In this document: positions 34,319-45,700 of the stretch, one piece after another | Layout of the letters: each line of letters begins with the position of its first letter | How positions within the stretch are numbered: position 1 is the first letter of the stretch | From: an uncultured Acidobacteriota bacterium | GTDB lineage: Bacteria; Acidobacteriota; Terriglobia; Bryobacterales; Bryobacteraceae | NCBI GenBank assembly: GCA_902825945.1 | Contig: CADECY010000047.1 | Coordinates: 1 to 58,379 of the forward strand | Direction: 5' to 3' | Length of the DNA: 58,379 bases | The notes under the pieces: model-generated | The model's database searches: none | The model's input: the letters and a program-made list of their open reading frames with translations, nothing else | Told to the model about the DNA's origin: nothing | Program-made: the position numbers and the translations under genes

Positions 34319-37300
34319 ATGACATTTCGGCAGGGAATTTTTGTGTCCTCCATTCCGGGCTGTCCCGCGGCGGCCCCAGTATTGGCTGCGTTCGAATGCG
34401 GCCAGGCCGGCGTGCTGTCTCTGGAGTGGACCGCCGGCACGCAGCGCGCGGATGACGCGTTGCGCGCCCTGATCGCCTCCGACACGCGGTTCTCGATATC
34501 GATACCCACACTTTCGGGCGCCTATGCGGAGGCCGTCGAGCGGTCGGCCGGACATGGATTAGAGCGCGTGGTCCTCACCGAAGCGGCGGACGGCGGGTTG
34601 ACCAGCGCCATCGCGACGCTCGAGGCCCGCGGGTTGGGAGTATGGGTCCAAGTAACCAGTCTGGCCGAAGCCGTGCGCGCCTTGGAGGCGGGCGCCGGCG
34701 GGCTGATCGTGAAGGGGAACGAGGCCGGTGGACGCACGGGCGAGGAGACCACGCTCGTGCTGCTCCAGCGCATCGTGCCACAAACGCCCGTGCCGGTGTT
34801 TGCCCGAGGCGGCGTCGGGCTGCGCTCGGCTGCGGCCTGTCTGGCAGGGGGTGCGGCCGGCGTGGTGCTGGACTGGCAGTTGGCATTGTGCGGTGAGTCC
34901 GGACTCTCCGAGCCGATGCGGGCCGCCGTCGAGCGGCTAGACGGTAGTGAAACGGCCATCGTGGGCCAGGATCTCGGGCGGAGGTATCGCATCTGGATGC
35001 GGCCGGGCGACTCGGCGGCAAGCGAGTTGCGAGCGCTGGAAGAGCGGTTGCTCGCCACCTCGGGCGACCTCGCCGAATGGGATGCCGAGCTTGGCCGGCG
35101 CATCGCCGCCGGGACCGTCGTGCCGATGGGACAGGACGCGAGTTTTGCCGCCGAACTGGCCGCCAGCCATGGTACCGTGGGGGCGGCTTGCCGGGGCCTG
35201 ATGAAGTCGGCCGAACGGCAGTGCCGCGTAGCGGCGCGGCTGAACTCGCTCGGTGAGCGCGGACCGTTGGCCGAGTCGCATGGGACGCGGTACCCCATCG
35301 CACAGGGGCCGATGACGCGCGTCAGCGATCGCGCGGATTTCGCGGTGGCGGTGGCCGAGGGAGGCGCACTGCCCTTTCTGGCCCTGGCACTCATGCGAGG
35401 TCCGGAAGTGAGCGCTCTGCTTGCCGAAACCAAACAGAAGATGGCCGAGAACCCCTGGGGAGTCGGCATCCTGGGTTTCGTGCCGCGTGAGCTGCGCGAT
35501 GAGCAGATGAAGGAGGTGCGGAAATACGCCCCTCCGTTCGCGATCATTGCCGGAGGCCGCCCGGACCAAGCCAAGGCTCTCGAGGCCGAAGGCACACGCA
35601 CCTACCTGCACGTGCCCTCCCCGGAGCTGTTGCGCGGCTTTCTCGAGAACGGAGCGCGGCGGGTCATCTTCGAAGGCCGCGAGTGCGGCGGACATGTGGG
35701 GCCGCGCTCGAGCTTCGTGCTGTGGGACCAAATGATCCGCGTCATCCTGCGGCACCTGTCCGGAGCGGGTGCCGGTACACGGCCCGAGGATTATCACGTT
35801 TTTTTCGCGGGCGGCATCCACGATGCACTGTCGGCGGCGATGGTGTCGGCGATGGCTGCCCCGCTTTCCGAGCGCGGAGTGCGCGTGGGCGTGCTGCTCG
35901 GCACCGGTTACCTGTTCACCGAAGAGGCCGTGGCGAGCGGCGCCATCACCCCCGGTTTCCAGCGCGAAGCGATCGAGTGCGGGGAAACCATCCTGCTCGA
36001 GACCGGCGTCGGACACTCGACGCGCTGCGCGGACACCGCGTTCGGCGAACACTTCGCCGGGGAGAAACGGCGGCTGTTGCGCGAGGGCAAGTCCAAGGAA
36101 GAGATTCGCGAAGCGCTCGAAAGACTGAACCTCGGCCGGCTCCGGATCGCGGCGAAGGGAATCGCGCGCGACGGCGGGGCCGAAGCGCGGCATATGACCG
36201 TCGATGAAACCACGCAGCGGCGCGAAGGCATGTACATGATCGGCCAGGTGGCCGCTCTACGTTCGGATGTCACCACCATCGCCGGCCTGCACGCGGACGT
36301 GGCTGCTTCCGGATCACTGCTGCGCGCTCGGTTCACCCGCCCGGCTTCGGCGGCGGGCCGCAATGGAATGCCCGCAATCGCAGTCGTCGGCATGTCGTGC
36401 GTTTTCCCCAAGGCACCGGATCTGCCCCGTTACTGGCGCAACATTCTCGACAAGGTGAATGCCATCGGTGAGGTACCGAAAGAGCGCTGGGACACCAGCA
36501 TCTATTTCGACGCGGACCGCCGCGCCAAGGACAAGGTCTATTCGAAGTGGGGCGGCTTCATCGGCGACGTGCCGTTCGACCCGACGCGCTACGGCATGCC
36601 GCCGAATACGGTGCCATCGATCGAGCCGATGCAACTGCTGACGCTCGAGATGGTGCGGCGCGCGTTGGAAGACGCGGGCTACCATTCGCGGCGCTTTGCG
36701 CGTGAGCGCACGTCCGTGGTGGTCGGCACGGGAGGCGGAGTGGGCGAGTTGGGCCTCGGCTACGGCTTCCGGTCGTTGCTGCCGCAGTATGTAGACAGCG
36801 CGGGCGGCACGGCTAGGGACGCTGAAATGCTCATCGAAAAGCTCGAGGGGCACCTTCCCGATTGGACCGAGGATTCTTTCGCGGGACTGCTGCTCAACGT
36901 GGTCGCCGGCCGCGTGGCCAACCGGTTCGATCTCGGCGGCACCAACTTCATCGTCGATGCGGCGTGCGCCACATCGCTGGCCGCTTTGCGGTTAGGCGTC
37001 AACGAACTCCAGTCGGGATCGAGTGATGTGGTAATCGCCGCCTCGTCGGACATGATGCAGACGCCGTTTGGCTATCTCTGCTTCAGTAAGACCCAGGCGC
37101 TTTCTCCCACGGGCCAGTGCCGGACGTTTGACGAAGCCGCCGACGGTATCGTGATCAGCGAGGGCATCGCGGTGGCCGTGCTCAAGCGGCTCGAGGATGC
37201 GGAAAACGACGGCGATGAGATCTATGCGGTCATCCGCGCCGTGGGCGCTTCGAGCGATGGGCGCGACAAGGGACTGACGGCTCCGCGTCCGATCGGCCAG

Positions 37301-40300
37301 ATTCGCGCTCTCGAGCGCGCCTACGAAGCGGGCGCGGTGGACCCCTCCACCGTGGGGCTGATCGAGGCCCACGGCACGGGCACCGTGGTCGGCGACCGAA
37401 CGGAAGTGGAGAGCCTGACCACGTTCTTCCGGCGCGAGGGAGCGGCCACTGGCGGTTGTGCCCTAGGTTCGGTGAAGAGCATGGTGGGTCATACCAAGTG
37501 CTCGGCGGGCATGGCGGGACTGATCAAGGCGGCCATGGCGGTTCGCAACGGCACGCTCCCGCCAACAGGCGGCGTGACCAAGCCGAATGCCAAAGCCGGC
37601 TTCCAGTCGACGCCGTTCTATCTCAACACCGAACGTCGGCCCTGGTTTGCGCGGATCGACGGCGCGCCGAGGCGGGCGGGGGTCAGCGCGTTCGGATTTG
37701 GAGGCACAAACTTCCACGCCGTGATCGAGGAACACCGGTCTTCCATGGACTTCCCGGAGTCCGGGTTACGGGACTGGCCGGCGGAGTTGTTCGTGTGGCG
37801 AGCCGAGTCCAGCGCCGCCCTAGCCAAAGAGATCGGGGAGCTGGCGCACGCCTTGGGTGACTTGGGTAACGCGGAACCGCGGCTGGCCGAACTCGCGGCG
37901 GCCGTGGCGTGGCAGCAGCGCCCAGTTCGGGGTTCCTGGTGCCTCGCGGTGGTGGCTGCTACACCGGCTGAACTGCGAGAGCGCCTCGAAACGGCGTCGG
38001 CCATGGTAGCCGCCGGCCAACCGATGCAAGACCCGCGCGGGATCTACTTCTCACCGGCGGCGGCATTGCCGGGACAAATTGCGCTTCTGTTCCCCGGACA
38101 GGGATCGCAACGCGTGGACATGCTGGCGGACTTGGCGTTGGCTTTTCCCAACGTTCGTCAAACGTTCGAGGCGGCCGACCGCGCCTTGGCGGATCGCCTG
38201 CCGCTGCCGCTCACATCCACCATCTTTCCGGTACCCGTCTTCACGGCGGTGGAGAAGGAGGCACAGCAAGCTGCGCTGCGACAGACGCGGATCGCTCAGG
38301 CCGCGCTGGGCGCCGCGGACATGGCCGTCTACGGGTTGCTGAAGCAATTGGGGATTCGCCCGGCGATGGCCGCCGGTCACAGCTATGGCGAGTTTGCGGC
38401 TTTGTGCGCCGCCGGCGCAATCGGCTTTGACGACTTGGCTCTGGTATCAGAAGCGCGCGGGCGCTACATCGAGGAAGGCGCGCGGGGCGAGGCCGGTGAG
38501 ATGGCGGCGGTGGACGCCTCCGCGGCGGACACACGCGCGGCGCTCGAAGGGCTAGGCGAAGTGTGGGTGGCGAATCTGAATTCACCGCGACAAACCGTCA
38601 TCGCCGGCACGAGCGCCGGTCTCGAGGCGGCATTGGCCCGGCTGAGCCAGACCAAGCTCAACGCCCGCAAGATTCCGGTGGCATGCGCGTTCCACTCGCC
38701 GCTGGTCGCACCGGCCGCCGAGTCGCTGGCGCGCGAGTTGGACAGGACGGCGTTCGCGGCCCCTCGGTTCCCGGTGTATTCGAATACAACCGCGGCTCCG
38801 CATGAGTCCACTGCCGGCGCGGTGCGCCAGCAGTTGAGCCGGCACCTGACGGAGCCGGTGCGCTTCGCCGACGAGCTCGAAGCCATGTACGAGGCCGGGG
38901 CGCGGGTGTTCATCGAGGCGGGGCCCGGGAAAGTGCTCTCCGGACTGGCGTCACAGGTTTTGGGCGGCAGGCCCGGCGTGTGCATCGTGCCGGTGGATCA
39001 GCCGGGACGGCCCGGGCTGGTGCAGTTGATGCATGCGCTGGCGCAACTCGCCGCCGCCGGCGTGCGGTTCGATGCCGCGGCGCTGTGGACAGGCCGAGTA
39101 GCCAATCTGGCGCAGCCTCTGGCGCGCGTACTGGAATCCTCCCGCCCTGAGCCGCATCCGCCGACGACGTGGATGATCACGGCGGGACGGTCGGTTCCCA
39201 TTCAGAAGTTCCTGCAGCCAGCGCAGCCCGCCGCGCCGAAGACAAGCCTGTTCACGGCGGCGCCCCAGGCGCCGCGACTCGCCGGCGTGCCAGTCCCGAT
39301 GCCGCCGCCAACGCCGGCCGCTTCGCGCACCAGCGCTCCACCAGCCGCTGATCCGGCTGTGGCTGGCGAGTCACCGCTTCTCCGTACGCATCGCACGGTG
39401 ATGTCGCAGATGCTCGAGACGCACCGGGCCGTGATGATGGCGGCTTTGGGGAGCACAAGTGTGGTTCAGGCGGGAGGGGCGGCGGCCATTCCAACGCCGG
39501 TCCGCTTGCCACTCCCAGTTGCAGCCCCGCCATTCGCAGCGCCGCCGGTTCGCGTGCAGCTCGAGGCCGTCGCGCCGCCTCTCGCGGCGCCGCTGGTCCC
39601 AACTCCCACTCCGGCCGTGCCGCGGACCGCCCCGGTGGCGCCGCCGCTGGCCGTGGCCTTCAGCCGGGAGTCGATCACCGCGCGCCTGCTCGACATCGTG
39701 AGCCAGCGCACGGGATATCCGCCCGAGATGTTGAATCTCGATCTCGATATGGAAGCCGACCTCGGCATCGATTCCATCAAGCGCGTGGAGATCCTGGGCG
39801 AGTTGCAGAGCGCATCGCTTCTCGGCGATGCGTCGCTGGAGAGCGAGATCGAATCGCTCACGCGGCTCAAGACGCTGCGTGCCATCATCGATTGGATCGT
39901 CGCGCGGGTCCCGGTCTCAGCCGCCGAAGTGAGTGCCTCCACGGAGCCGGTTTTGACGGCCGAAACCGTTACGCAACGTTTGTTGGAAGTGGTGAGCCAG
40001 CGCACTGGATATCCGCCCGAGATGTTGAATCTCGATCTCGATATGGAAGCCGACCTCGGCATCGATTCCATCAAGCGCGTGGAGATTCTCGGCGAGTTGC
40101 AGAGTGCATCGCTTCTCGGCGATGCATCGCTGGAGAGCGAGATCGAATCGCTTACGCGCCTCAAGACACTGCGGGCCATCATCGATTGGATCGTGGCGCG
40201 CGCCTCCGCCGGCAAACAGCCGATTGCCAAGCCGGCGGCAGCGGTGGCGCCTGCGGCGGCGCCTGCTGTTGTTGCGTCTGGTCCGGCTCCGCTGGTGCGC

Positions 40301-42721
40301 ATGGAAGCACGGGCGGTGCCCGCTCCGGTCCGCCATGCCAATGTGGAGCTCGACAATCGGGGCGTGGTCGTGATCGTGGAGGAGCCGGGCGAAGGAGCGG
40401 CCGCGCGGGCACTGGCGGCGCGTCTCACCCAGGCCAGTGTGCAGGCGGAAATCGTGCGGACACCGGAAGAGGCGGCCGCACTGAGCGCGCCGGTCATGGC
40501 GCTGGTCTATCTGCCGTCACTGTTACCCGCCGGAGAATTGGACGGGCGGATGGCGGGCTTCGAGGCCCGGTTCGGGCCGGAACTCGGGACGTTGTACCGT
40601 CTGGCCCGGCAGATGGAGGCGCCTCTCCGCGCAAGCGGCCTCGGGTCGCTCATCGCTGCCACGCGCATGGGCGGCACCTTCGGTCTCGGCGAGGGCGCCG
40701 AGCAGGTATGGCCGGGAAGTGGCGCGGTGTGCGGGTTCGTCAAGGCGGTGAGCCGGGAGTGGACCGGCGTGAACTGCAAGGCCGTCGACTTCGGCGCCGA
40801 GGCGGGGCCTAGCGATATCGCCGAGGCGCTGTACTCCGAACTGGCCACGCGCGACGGACTGATCGAGTGCGGCTATCGAGGCCGCGAGAGGTACACCATT
40901 GCCAGCGTGCCCGCCGAGGTGCTGCCGGACGCGACTCAGACGCCACTCGATGCGGAATCGGTGGTGGTCATCACCGGCGGCGCACGCGGCATCACGGCCG
41001 AGATCGCCAATGCGTTAGCCGAGCGCTACCAGCCAAGAATCGTTCTGATGGGCCGTTCGGCGCTCCCGGGCGCCGAGGATCCGGAACTGGCGCCGATCCG
41101 CGATGATCGCGCGTTGAAAACGGCCCTCATCAAACGGCACAGCTCACCGGCGGCGGTGGAAGCCGCTTTTCGCCAGACGCTGCGCGAACGCGAGACGCGG
41201 ACACAACTGGCCGCGATGGAGGCGGCTGGTGCGCGCGTCGAGTACGTGCAGGTGGATGCAGGCGAGGAGGCGGCCTTCACCGCGGCGCTCGAAGCCGTAT
41301 ACGCACGACATGGCCGTATCGACGGTGTGATTCACGGCGCGGGTGTGATTGAAGACAAACTGCTCGCCGACAAGACGCCGGAATCGTTCGAGCGCGTACT
41401 GCGGCCGAAGGTGAACGGCGCCCTCGCACTGGCGCGCACGCTGCGGCCGGACGGACTCCGGTTCCTGGCGCTGTTCTCGTCGGTGTCGGCACGTTACGGC
41501 AACCGCGGCCAGTGCGACTACGCGGCGGCCAACGAAACGCTCAATAAGCTGGCGGGCTGGCTGGCCCGCCGGTGGCCTTCGACCCGCGTCGTGTCGCTGA
41601 ACTGGGGACCGTGGCAGGCCTCGGCCCGGGGTGGCATGGTGTCGGCCGAGTTGGCCGCCCGATTTGCCGAAGCAGGTGTCCAGATGGTGACGCCCGAAGA
41701 GGGCAGAGAGGCCTTTCTGCTCGAGGTTTCGCAGCAGGGCCAAGGCCCGGCCGAGGTGCTGTTCGGCGGACCGCTGCCGCTCGAAGACCCAACCGCCCCG
41801 GGCGGAGGCGAGCAGCCCGCCCTGCCTCTCATCGAAGAGTGCGAATGGTCGCAAGCGGACGCCTCGCTCCGGGTGGTCCTGCCGGTGGACCCGAGGCGGC
41901 ACGCCTACCTGCTGGACCATTGCCTCGACGGGCGGCCGGTAATGCCAATCGCCATGGTGATGGAACTGGCGGCCGAAATGGGAGTTCGTTCGTCCGGCCG
42001 CCTTGTCACCTGCGTGCGTGACGTCCGGCTTCTGCAAGGTATCGGCTTCGACGAAGGCGGCGCGCGCGCGCTACGTTTGCAGGCCACGGTCTCGCAGCCG
42101 TCGCTGGACGGGTCGGGCCGGCTCGATCTCGAAGTGTTCTCGGACGCGCGGTCCGGACCAGGGAAGCTTCACTATCGCGCTCGTGCCGAGATGGGCCGGC
42201 GCCTGCCGAAGGCCCCAGCCGCCGGGCGGTTGGTGCTCGCCAACGCCCGCCCGCTCCCGATGTCAGTGAGCGAAGCCTACAGCGCGTGGCTGTTCCATGG
42301 TCCGCGTTTTGCCGGTATCAGTGAGGTGGAGGCGGTGGGTGAGAACGGCATTATCGGCACGATCGAGACCTCGCGGGCAGGCAGCCTGTTCGAGCCTGAT
42401 CGCGACGGCAACTGGCAAATCGACCCGGTATTGGTGGATAGCGGGCTGCAACTGATCATTCTATGGGCGCGTGCCACCCTCGACATGACGCCGCTTCCAT
42501 CGGTGCTCGGGTGCTATCACCGCTACGCCGAAGTGAGTCCCGGGGTGCGCCTGCGCTGCGAGGCCGCCATCGAACGGCAGCCGGGCAACCCCAATATTCT
42601 CGTTGACCTGAAGTTCTTCGACGGAGCCCAACTGGTGGGCTGGCTCGAACAGATTCGCGCCACGGTGAGCCGCGACCTCAACCGCCTGGCGAAAGGCCGC
42701 GCGTTGGCGGCCAGAGCGTAA
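34319..42721 (+). CDS. Megasynthase 1: NPD-NPD-KS-AT-ACP-ACP-KR-DH iterative type I PKS / secondary-lipid synthase
   Basis: A 2800-residue enzyme. Domains in order: (1) residues 1-250, nitronate monooxygenase/PfaD-like barrel with GNEAGGR (Arg139 where the catalytic-site His is usual); (2) 315-640, second such barrel with GRECGGHVG (His459 kept); (3) KS 683-1140, Cys883, His1018 in EAHGTGT, His1058 in GHTKCSAG; (4) AT 1255-1570, Ser1355 in GHSYGE; (5) Ala/Pro-rich linker 1610-1780; (6) two ACPs with phosphopantetheine sites Ser1819 and Ser1917 in LGIDSIKRVEI; (7) KR about 2000-2460, ITGGARGI and Tyr2401; (8) DH hotdog 2510-2780, His2534 in HCLDGRPVMP and DSGLQ. The ACP type and domain order resemble PfaA of PUFA synthases and HglE. 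Here the enoyl-reductase-like barrel (separate PfaD elsewhere) and a DH are fused in. All steps for full chain reduction are present. Confidence 0.93.
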   Translation: MTFRQGIFVSSIPGCPAAAPVLAAFECGQAGVLSLEWTAGTQRADDALRALIASDTRFSISIPTLSGAYAEAVERSAGHGLERVVLTEAADGGLTSAIATLEARGLGVWVQVTSLAEAVRALEAGAGGLIVKGNEAGGRTGEETTLVLLQRIVPQTPVPVFARGGVGLRSAAACLAGGAAGVVLDWQLALCGESGLSEPMRAAVERLDGSETAIVGQDLGRRYRIWMRPGDSAASELRALEERLLATSGDLAEWDAELGRRIAAGTVVPMGQDASFAAELAASHGTVGAACRGLMKSAERQCRVAARLNSLGERGPLAESHGTRYPIAQGPMTRVSDRADFAVAVAEGGALPFLALALMRGPEVSALLAETKQKMAENPWGVGILGFVPRELRDEQMKEVRKYAPPFAIIAGGRPDQAKALEAEGTRTYLHVPSPELLRGFLENGARRVIFEGRECGGHVGPRSSFVLWDQMIRVILRHLSGAGAGTRPEDYHVFFAGGIHDALSAAMVSAMAAPLSERGVRVGVLLGTGYLFTEEAVASGAITPGFQREAIECGETILLETGVGHSTRCADTAFGEHFAGEKRRLLREGKSKEEIREALERLNLGRLRIAAKGIARDGGAEARHMTVDETTQRREGMYMIGQVAALRSDVTTIAGLHADVAASGSLLRARFTRPASAAGRNGMPAIAVVGMSCVFPKAPDLPRYWRNILDKVNAIGEVPKERWDTSIYFDADRRAKDKVYSKWGGFIGDVPFDPTRYGMPPNTVPSIEPMQLLTLEMVRRALEDAGYHSRRFARERTSVVVGTGGGVGELGLGYGFRSLLPQYVDSAGGTARDAEMLIEKLEGHLPDWTEDSFAGLLLNVVAGRVANRFDLGGTNFIVDAACATSLAALRLGVNELQSGSSDVVIAASSDMMQTPFGYLCFSKTQALSPTGQCRTFDEAADGIVISEGIAVAVLKRLEDAENDGDEIYAVIRAVGASSDGRDKGLTAPRPIGQIRALERAYEAGAVDPSTVGLIEAHGTGTVVGDRTEVESLTTFFRREGAATGGCALGSVKSMVGHTKCSAGMAGLIKAAMAVRNGTLPPTGGVTKPNAKAGFQSTPFYLNTERRPWFARIDGAPRRAGVSAFGFGGTNFHAVIEEHRSSMDFPESGLRDWPAELFVWRAESSAALAKEIGELAHALGDLGNAEPRLAELAAAVAWQQRPVRGSWCLAVVAATPAELRERLETASAMVAAGQPMQDPRGIYFSPAAALPGQIALLFPGQGSQRVDMLADLALAFPNVRQTFEAADRALADRLPLPLTSTIFPVPVFTAVEKEAQQAALRQTRIAQAALGAADMAVYGLLKQLGIRPAMAAGHSYGEFAALCAAGAIGFDDLALVSEARGRYIEEGARGEAGEMAAVDASAADTRAALEGLGEVWVANLNSPRQTVIAGTSAGLEAALARLSQTKLNARKIPVACAFHSPLVAPAAESLARELDRTAFAAPRFPVYSNTTAAPHESTAGAVRQQLSRHLTEPVRFADELEAMYEAGARVFIEAGPGKVLSGLASQVLGGRPGVCIVPVDQPGRPGLVQLMHALAQLAAAGVRFDAAALWTGRVANLAQPLARVLESSRPEPHPPTTWMITAGRSVPIQKFLQPAQPAAPKTSLFTAAPQAPRLAGVPVPMPPPTPAASRTSAPPAADPAVAGESPLLRTHRTVMSQMLETHRAVMMAALGSTSVVQAGGAAAIPTPVRLPLPVAAPPFAAPPVRVQLEAVAPPLAAPLVPTPTPAVPRTAPVAPPLAVAFSRESITARLLDIVSQRTGYPPEMLNLDLDMEADLGIDSIKRVEILGELQSASLLGDASLESEIESLTRLKTLRAIIDWIVARVPVSAAEVSASTEPVLTAETVTQRLLEVVSQRTGYPPEMLNLDLDMEADLGIDSIKRVEILGELQSASLLGDASLESEIESLTRLKTLRAIIDWIVARASAGKQPIAKPAAAVAPAAAPAVVASGPAPLVRMEARAVPAPVRHANVELDNRGVVVIVEEPGEGAAARALAARLTQASVQAEIVRTPEEAAALSAPVMALVYLPSLLPAGELDGRMAGFEARFGPELGTLYRLARQMEAPLRASGLGSLIAATRMGGTFGLGEGAEQVWPGSGAVCGFVKAVSREWTGVNCKAVDFGAEAGPSDIAEALYSELATRDGLIECGYRGRERYTIASVPAEVLPDATQTPLDAESVVVITGGARGITAEIANALAERYQPRIVLMGRSALPGAEDPELAPIRDDRALKTALIKRHSSPAAVEAAFRQTLRERETRTQLAAMEAAGARVEYVQVDAGEEAAFTAALEAVYARHGRIDGVIHGAGVIEDKLLADKTPESFERVLRPKVNGALALARTLRPDGLRFLALFSSVSARYGNRGQCDYAAANETLNKLAGWLARRWPSTRVVSLNWGPWQASARGGMVSAELAARFAEAGVQMVTPEEGREAFLLEVSQQGQGPAEVLFGGPLPLEDPTAPGGGEQPALPLIEECEWSQADASLRVVLPVDPRRHAYLLDHCLDGRPVMPIAMVMELAAEMGVRSSGRLVTCVRDVRLLQGIGFDEGGARALRLQATVSQPSLDGSGRLDLEVFSDARSGPGKLHYRARAEMGRRLPKAPAAGRLVLANARPLPMSVSEAYSAWLFHGPRFAGISEVEAVGENGIIGTIETSRAGSLFEPDRDGNWQIDPVLVDSGLQLIILWARATLDMTPLPSVLGCYHRYAEVSPGVRLRCEAAIERQPGNPNILVDLKFFDGAQLVGWLEQIRATVSRDLNRLAKGRALAARA
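39698..40201 (+). repeat. Tandem duplication encoding the two ACP domains of megasynthase 1
   Basis: Two copies of about 208 bp (39698-39905 and 39992-40199) repeat with a 294-bp period (98 codons). They are almost identical at the DNA level, differing mainly at a handful of third positions (for example cacgg/cactg, ctcacgcgg/cttacgcgc). Encoded protein is identical over roughly 69 residues from VSQRTGYPPEM to IIDWIVAR. The spacers between the units are unrelated, so the similarity reflects recent duplication or gene conversion. Confidence 0.9.
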
Positions 42722-45700
42722 ATGAGAGCAGCGAAACACCAATCCTGCGATGTAGCGGTCATCGGCGTGGCATGCACCTATCCGGGGGCGCGCAATGCCT
42801 CGCGTTTCTGGAACAACATCGCGGCCAAGGTGGACGCGATCGCCGAGGTCAACCCGGAGCGCTGGGATCCAGCCCATTTCTACGATCCCGATCCGGCGCG
42901 CGAAGACAAACTGTATTGCAAAAAGGGCGGCTACATGGAAGGCACCTACGCCTTCAATCCGCGCCTGTTCGGCATCATGCCCTCTTCGCTCGAAGGAACC
43001 GAAGTAGACCACTTCCTGGTGCTGCGAACGGCGCAGGAGGCGCTGGAAGACGCCGGCTACTGGGAAGGAAAGCCCATGGACCGCCAGCGGGCCGGGATCA
43101 TTCTCGGCAAAGGCAACTACACCGGGCCCGGAGTCACGACCCTGATCTATCGCAGCGTGGTGACGCAGCAGATCCTCGCCATCTTGAAAGGCCTGCATCC
43201 GGAACTGACCGCGGCCGACCTAGACAAGCTGCGCTCCGCCGTGCGCGACACGATGCCCCGGCTCACGCCGGAGGGCGCCGCGGGCCTGATTCCGAACATA
43301 TGCACGGGCCGCGTGGCGAACCGGCTGGACCTGATGGGTCCGAACTTCACCATCGATGCGGCTTGCGCTTCCTCGCTCCTTGCCACCGAACTGGCGATCA
43401 AGGATTTGGCGTCCGGCGCCGCTGGCATCATGCTGGCCGGCGGCGTGCATGTGTTTGCGCACATCCCATTCCTGCAGGTGTTCGACACCATGCGGGCGAT
43501 GTCGCTCACCTCCACGATCCGTCCGTTTGACGAACACTGCGACGGCACGATGTCGGGCGAGGGCATCGGCGTGCTGGTGCTTCGCCGCCTGGAAGACGCT
43601 GAGCGCGACGGGGATCGCATCTACGCGGTCATCAAGGGCGTGGGATCGGCCAGCGACGGCCGCGCCAAGGGAATCGTTGCGCCGCGGGTGGAGGGCGAAG
43701 AACTCGCAATGCGCCGGGCCTACGAGTCTGCTGGCGTCGATCCGCGAACCGTGGAGTTGATCGAGGCGCACGGCACGGGCACGCCGGCGGGCGATGCGGC
43801 CGAATCGATCGCGATGCGGCGTGTGTTTTCGCCGGCTCCGAAGCCTTGGCCGACGATTGCCGTGGGCTCGGTGAAAAGCATGATTGGTCATGCCATGCCC
43901 GCCTCGGGCGCCGCCAGCCTCATCAAGACCGCGCTGGCCCTGCATCATCGCATCCTTCCGCCGACGCTGAACTGCCGGCAGCCGCGGCAGGATCTGGTGG
44001 GCCAATCCAGCCCGTTCTACGTCAACAGCGAAACACGGCCGTGGATACGGGCCCGCGGAGCGACCCCGAGGCGCGCCGGCGTCAGCGCGTTCGGGTTCGG
44101 CGGGATCAATGCGCACGTGGTGATGGAGGAGTACACCGGCTCCACGGCGGCTACGGCTCCAACCATGCTGCGCGATTGGGCCTGCGAGTTCGTGGTGCTC
44201 GAGGGCGAAACGCGGGCGGACGTGATCGCCGCCGCCACGCGGCTCGCCGCCTATGCGGCCGCCGCCCCGGCGGGTGTGACGATGCGCGACATCGCCTATT
44301 CGGTGAACACCTGTCTGAAGGGCCTGCCTGAACGCGCCGCCGTGGTGGCGGCGGACCCGGCAGAGCTCTCTTCGCGGCTGGCTCAACTGGCCACCCGGCT
44401 CGCCGAGCCCGGCACGATCCGCGACCGGCAGGGCATCTACAGCTTCAGCGTGCAGGAGATCGCGCGCGGCAAGGTAGCGGTGCTGTTTCCCGGTGAAGGC
44501 GCGCAGTACTTGAACATGCTCGGCGATTTGTGTCTGCATTTCCCGGAAGTGCGAGAGGCCTTCGACCTGGCCGACGCGGGCACCAAGGACCCGCTGCGGA
44601 GCCCGGCGAGCCAGGCGATCTTTCCGCCGCCGCCGTTCAGTGAAGCCGAAGCCACCGCCGCCGAAGCGCACCTGTTCTCCATCGACCGGGCCACTGAAGC
44701 CGTGCTCACGGCTGACGCGGCCGTGTTCCGGCTGCTGGACCGGCTGGGCCTGCAGCCCGACATGATGGCCGGACACAGCGCGGGTGAGTGGGTGGGCCTG
44801 GTGGCCAGCGGCGTCCTGGACACGGGAGAGTTCTTCGAAAGCATGGAGCGGCTCGCGCGCATGTACGAGCGCTTGACCACTGACACCGAGATTCCCCGGA
44901 AGGCGATGATCGCGGTGGCGGCAGGCAGAGAGCGCGTCGAGCAGGCCGCGGCCGAAGTGGGTGTCGAGGTCCATTTCGCCAACGACAATTGCCCGCGACA
45001 GGTGGTGGTGGTGGTCGAGCCGCCGGCCGCGGACCCGCTGATGGAGCGGCTGCGGAAGGGCGGCGTGTTCGTGGAGAAGCTTCCCTACGACCGTGGTTAT
45101 CACACGCCTGCCTTTACTTACATCTGCAAGCCTCTGCGCCAATTCTTCTCTTCCTTGAAGATAGGCCCGCCCTGCCTGCCTCTCTACTCATGCTCGACAT
45201 CGGCCGAGTATCCGGCTGACGCCGCCGGTATCCTGGACTTGGTGAGTAACACCTTTGCTCGCCCACTGCTGTTCCGGCAAACGATCGAGAAAATGTACGA
45301 CGCAGGCGCGCGCATCTTCGTGGAGTCGGGTCCCCGGGGCAACCTCACCGCCTTCGTCGACGATATTCTGCGCGGCAGGCCGCATCTGGCCGTGAGCCTG
45401 GACCAGTTCCGCCGGCCCGGCCTGACAACTTTGAATCACGCACTGGCCATGCTGGCGGCAGCCGGCGTGCCACTGAACCTCGCACCGCTGTATGAGCGCC
45501 GCTCGCCCCGGACGCTCGCCTTCGACCCCCAAGCGGACCGGCGGATCGATGCCGACGGCGCTCCGGGCGCGATGCGCATTTCGCTCACTTACCCGCGATT
45601 CGGCATTCCGGACGCGATGCAGCGTCCGGCAAACGAGCCGGTGGCTCCGCCCGATGTACTCCCGGCGGCGCCGGAATGGGACGAGCACGGGTTCAGCCAA

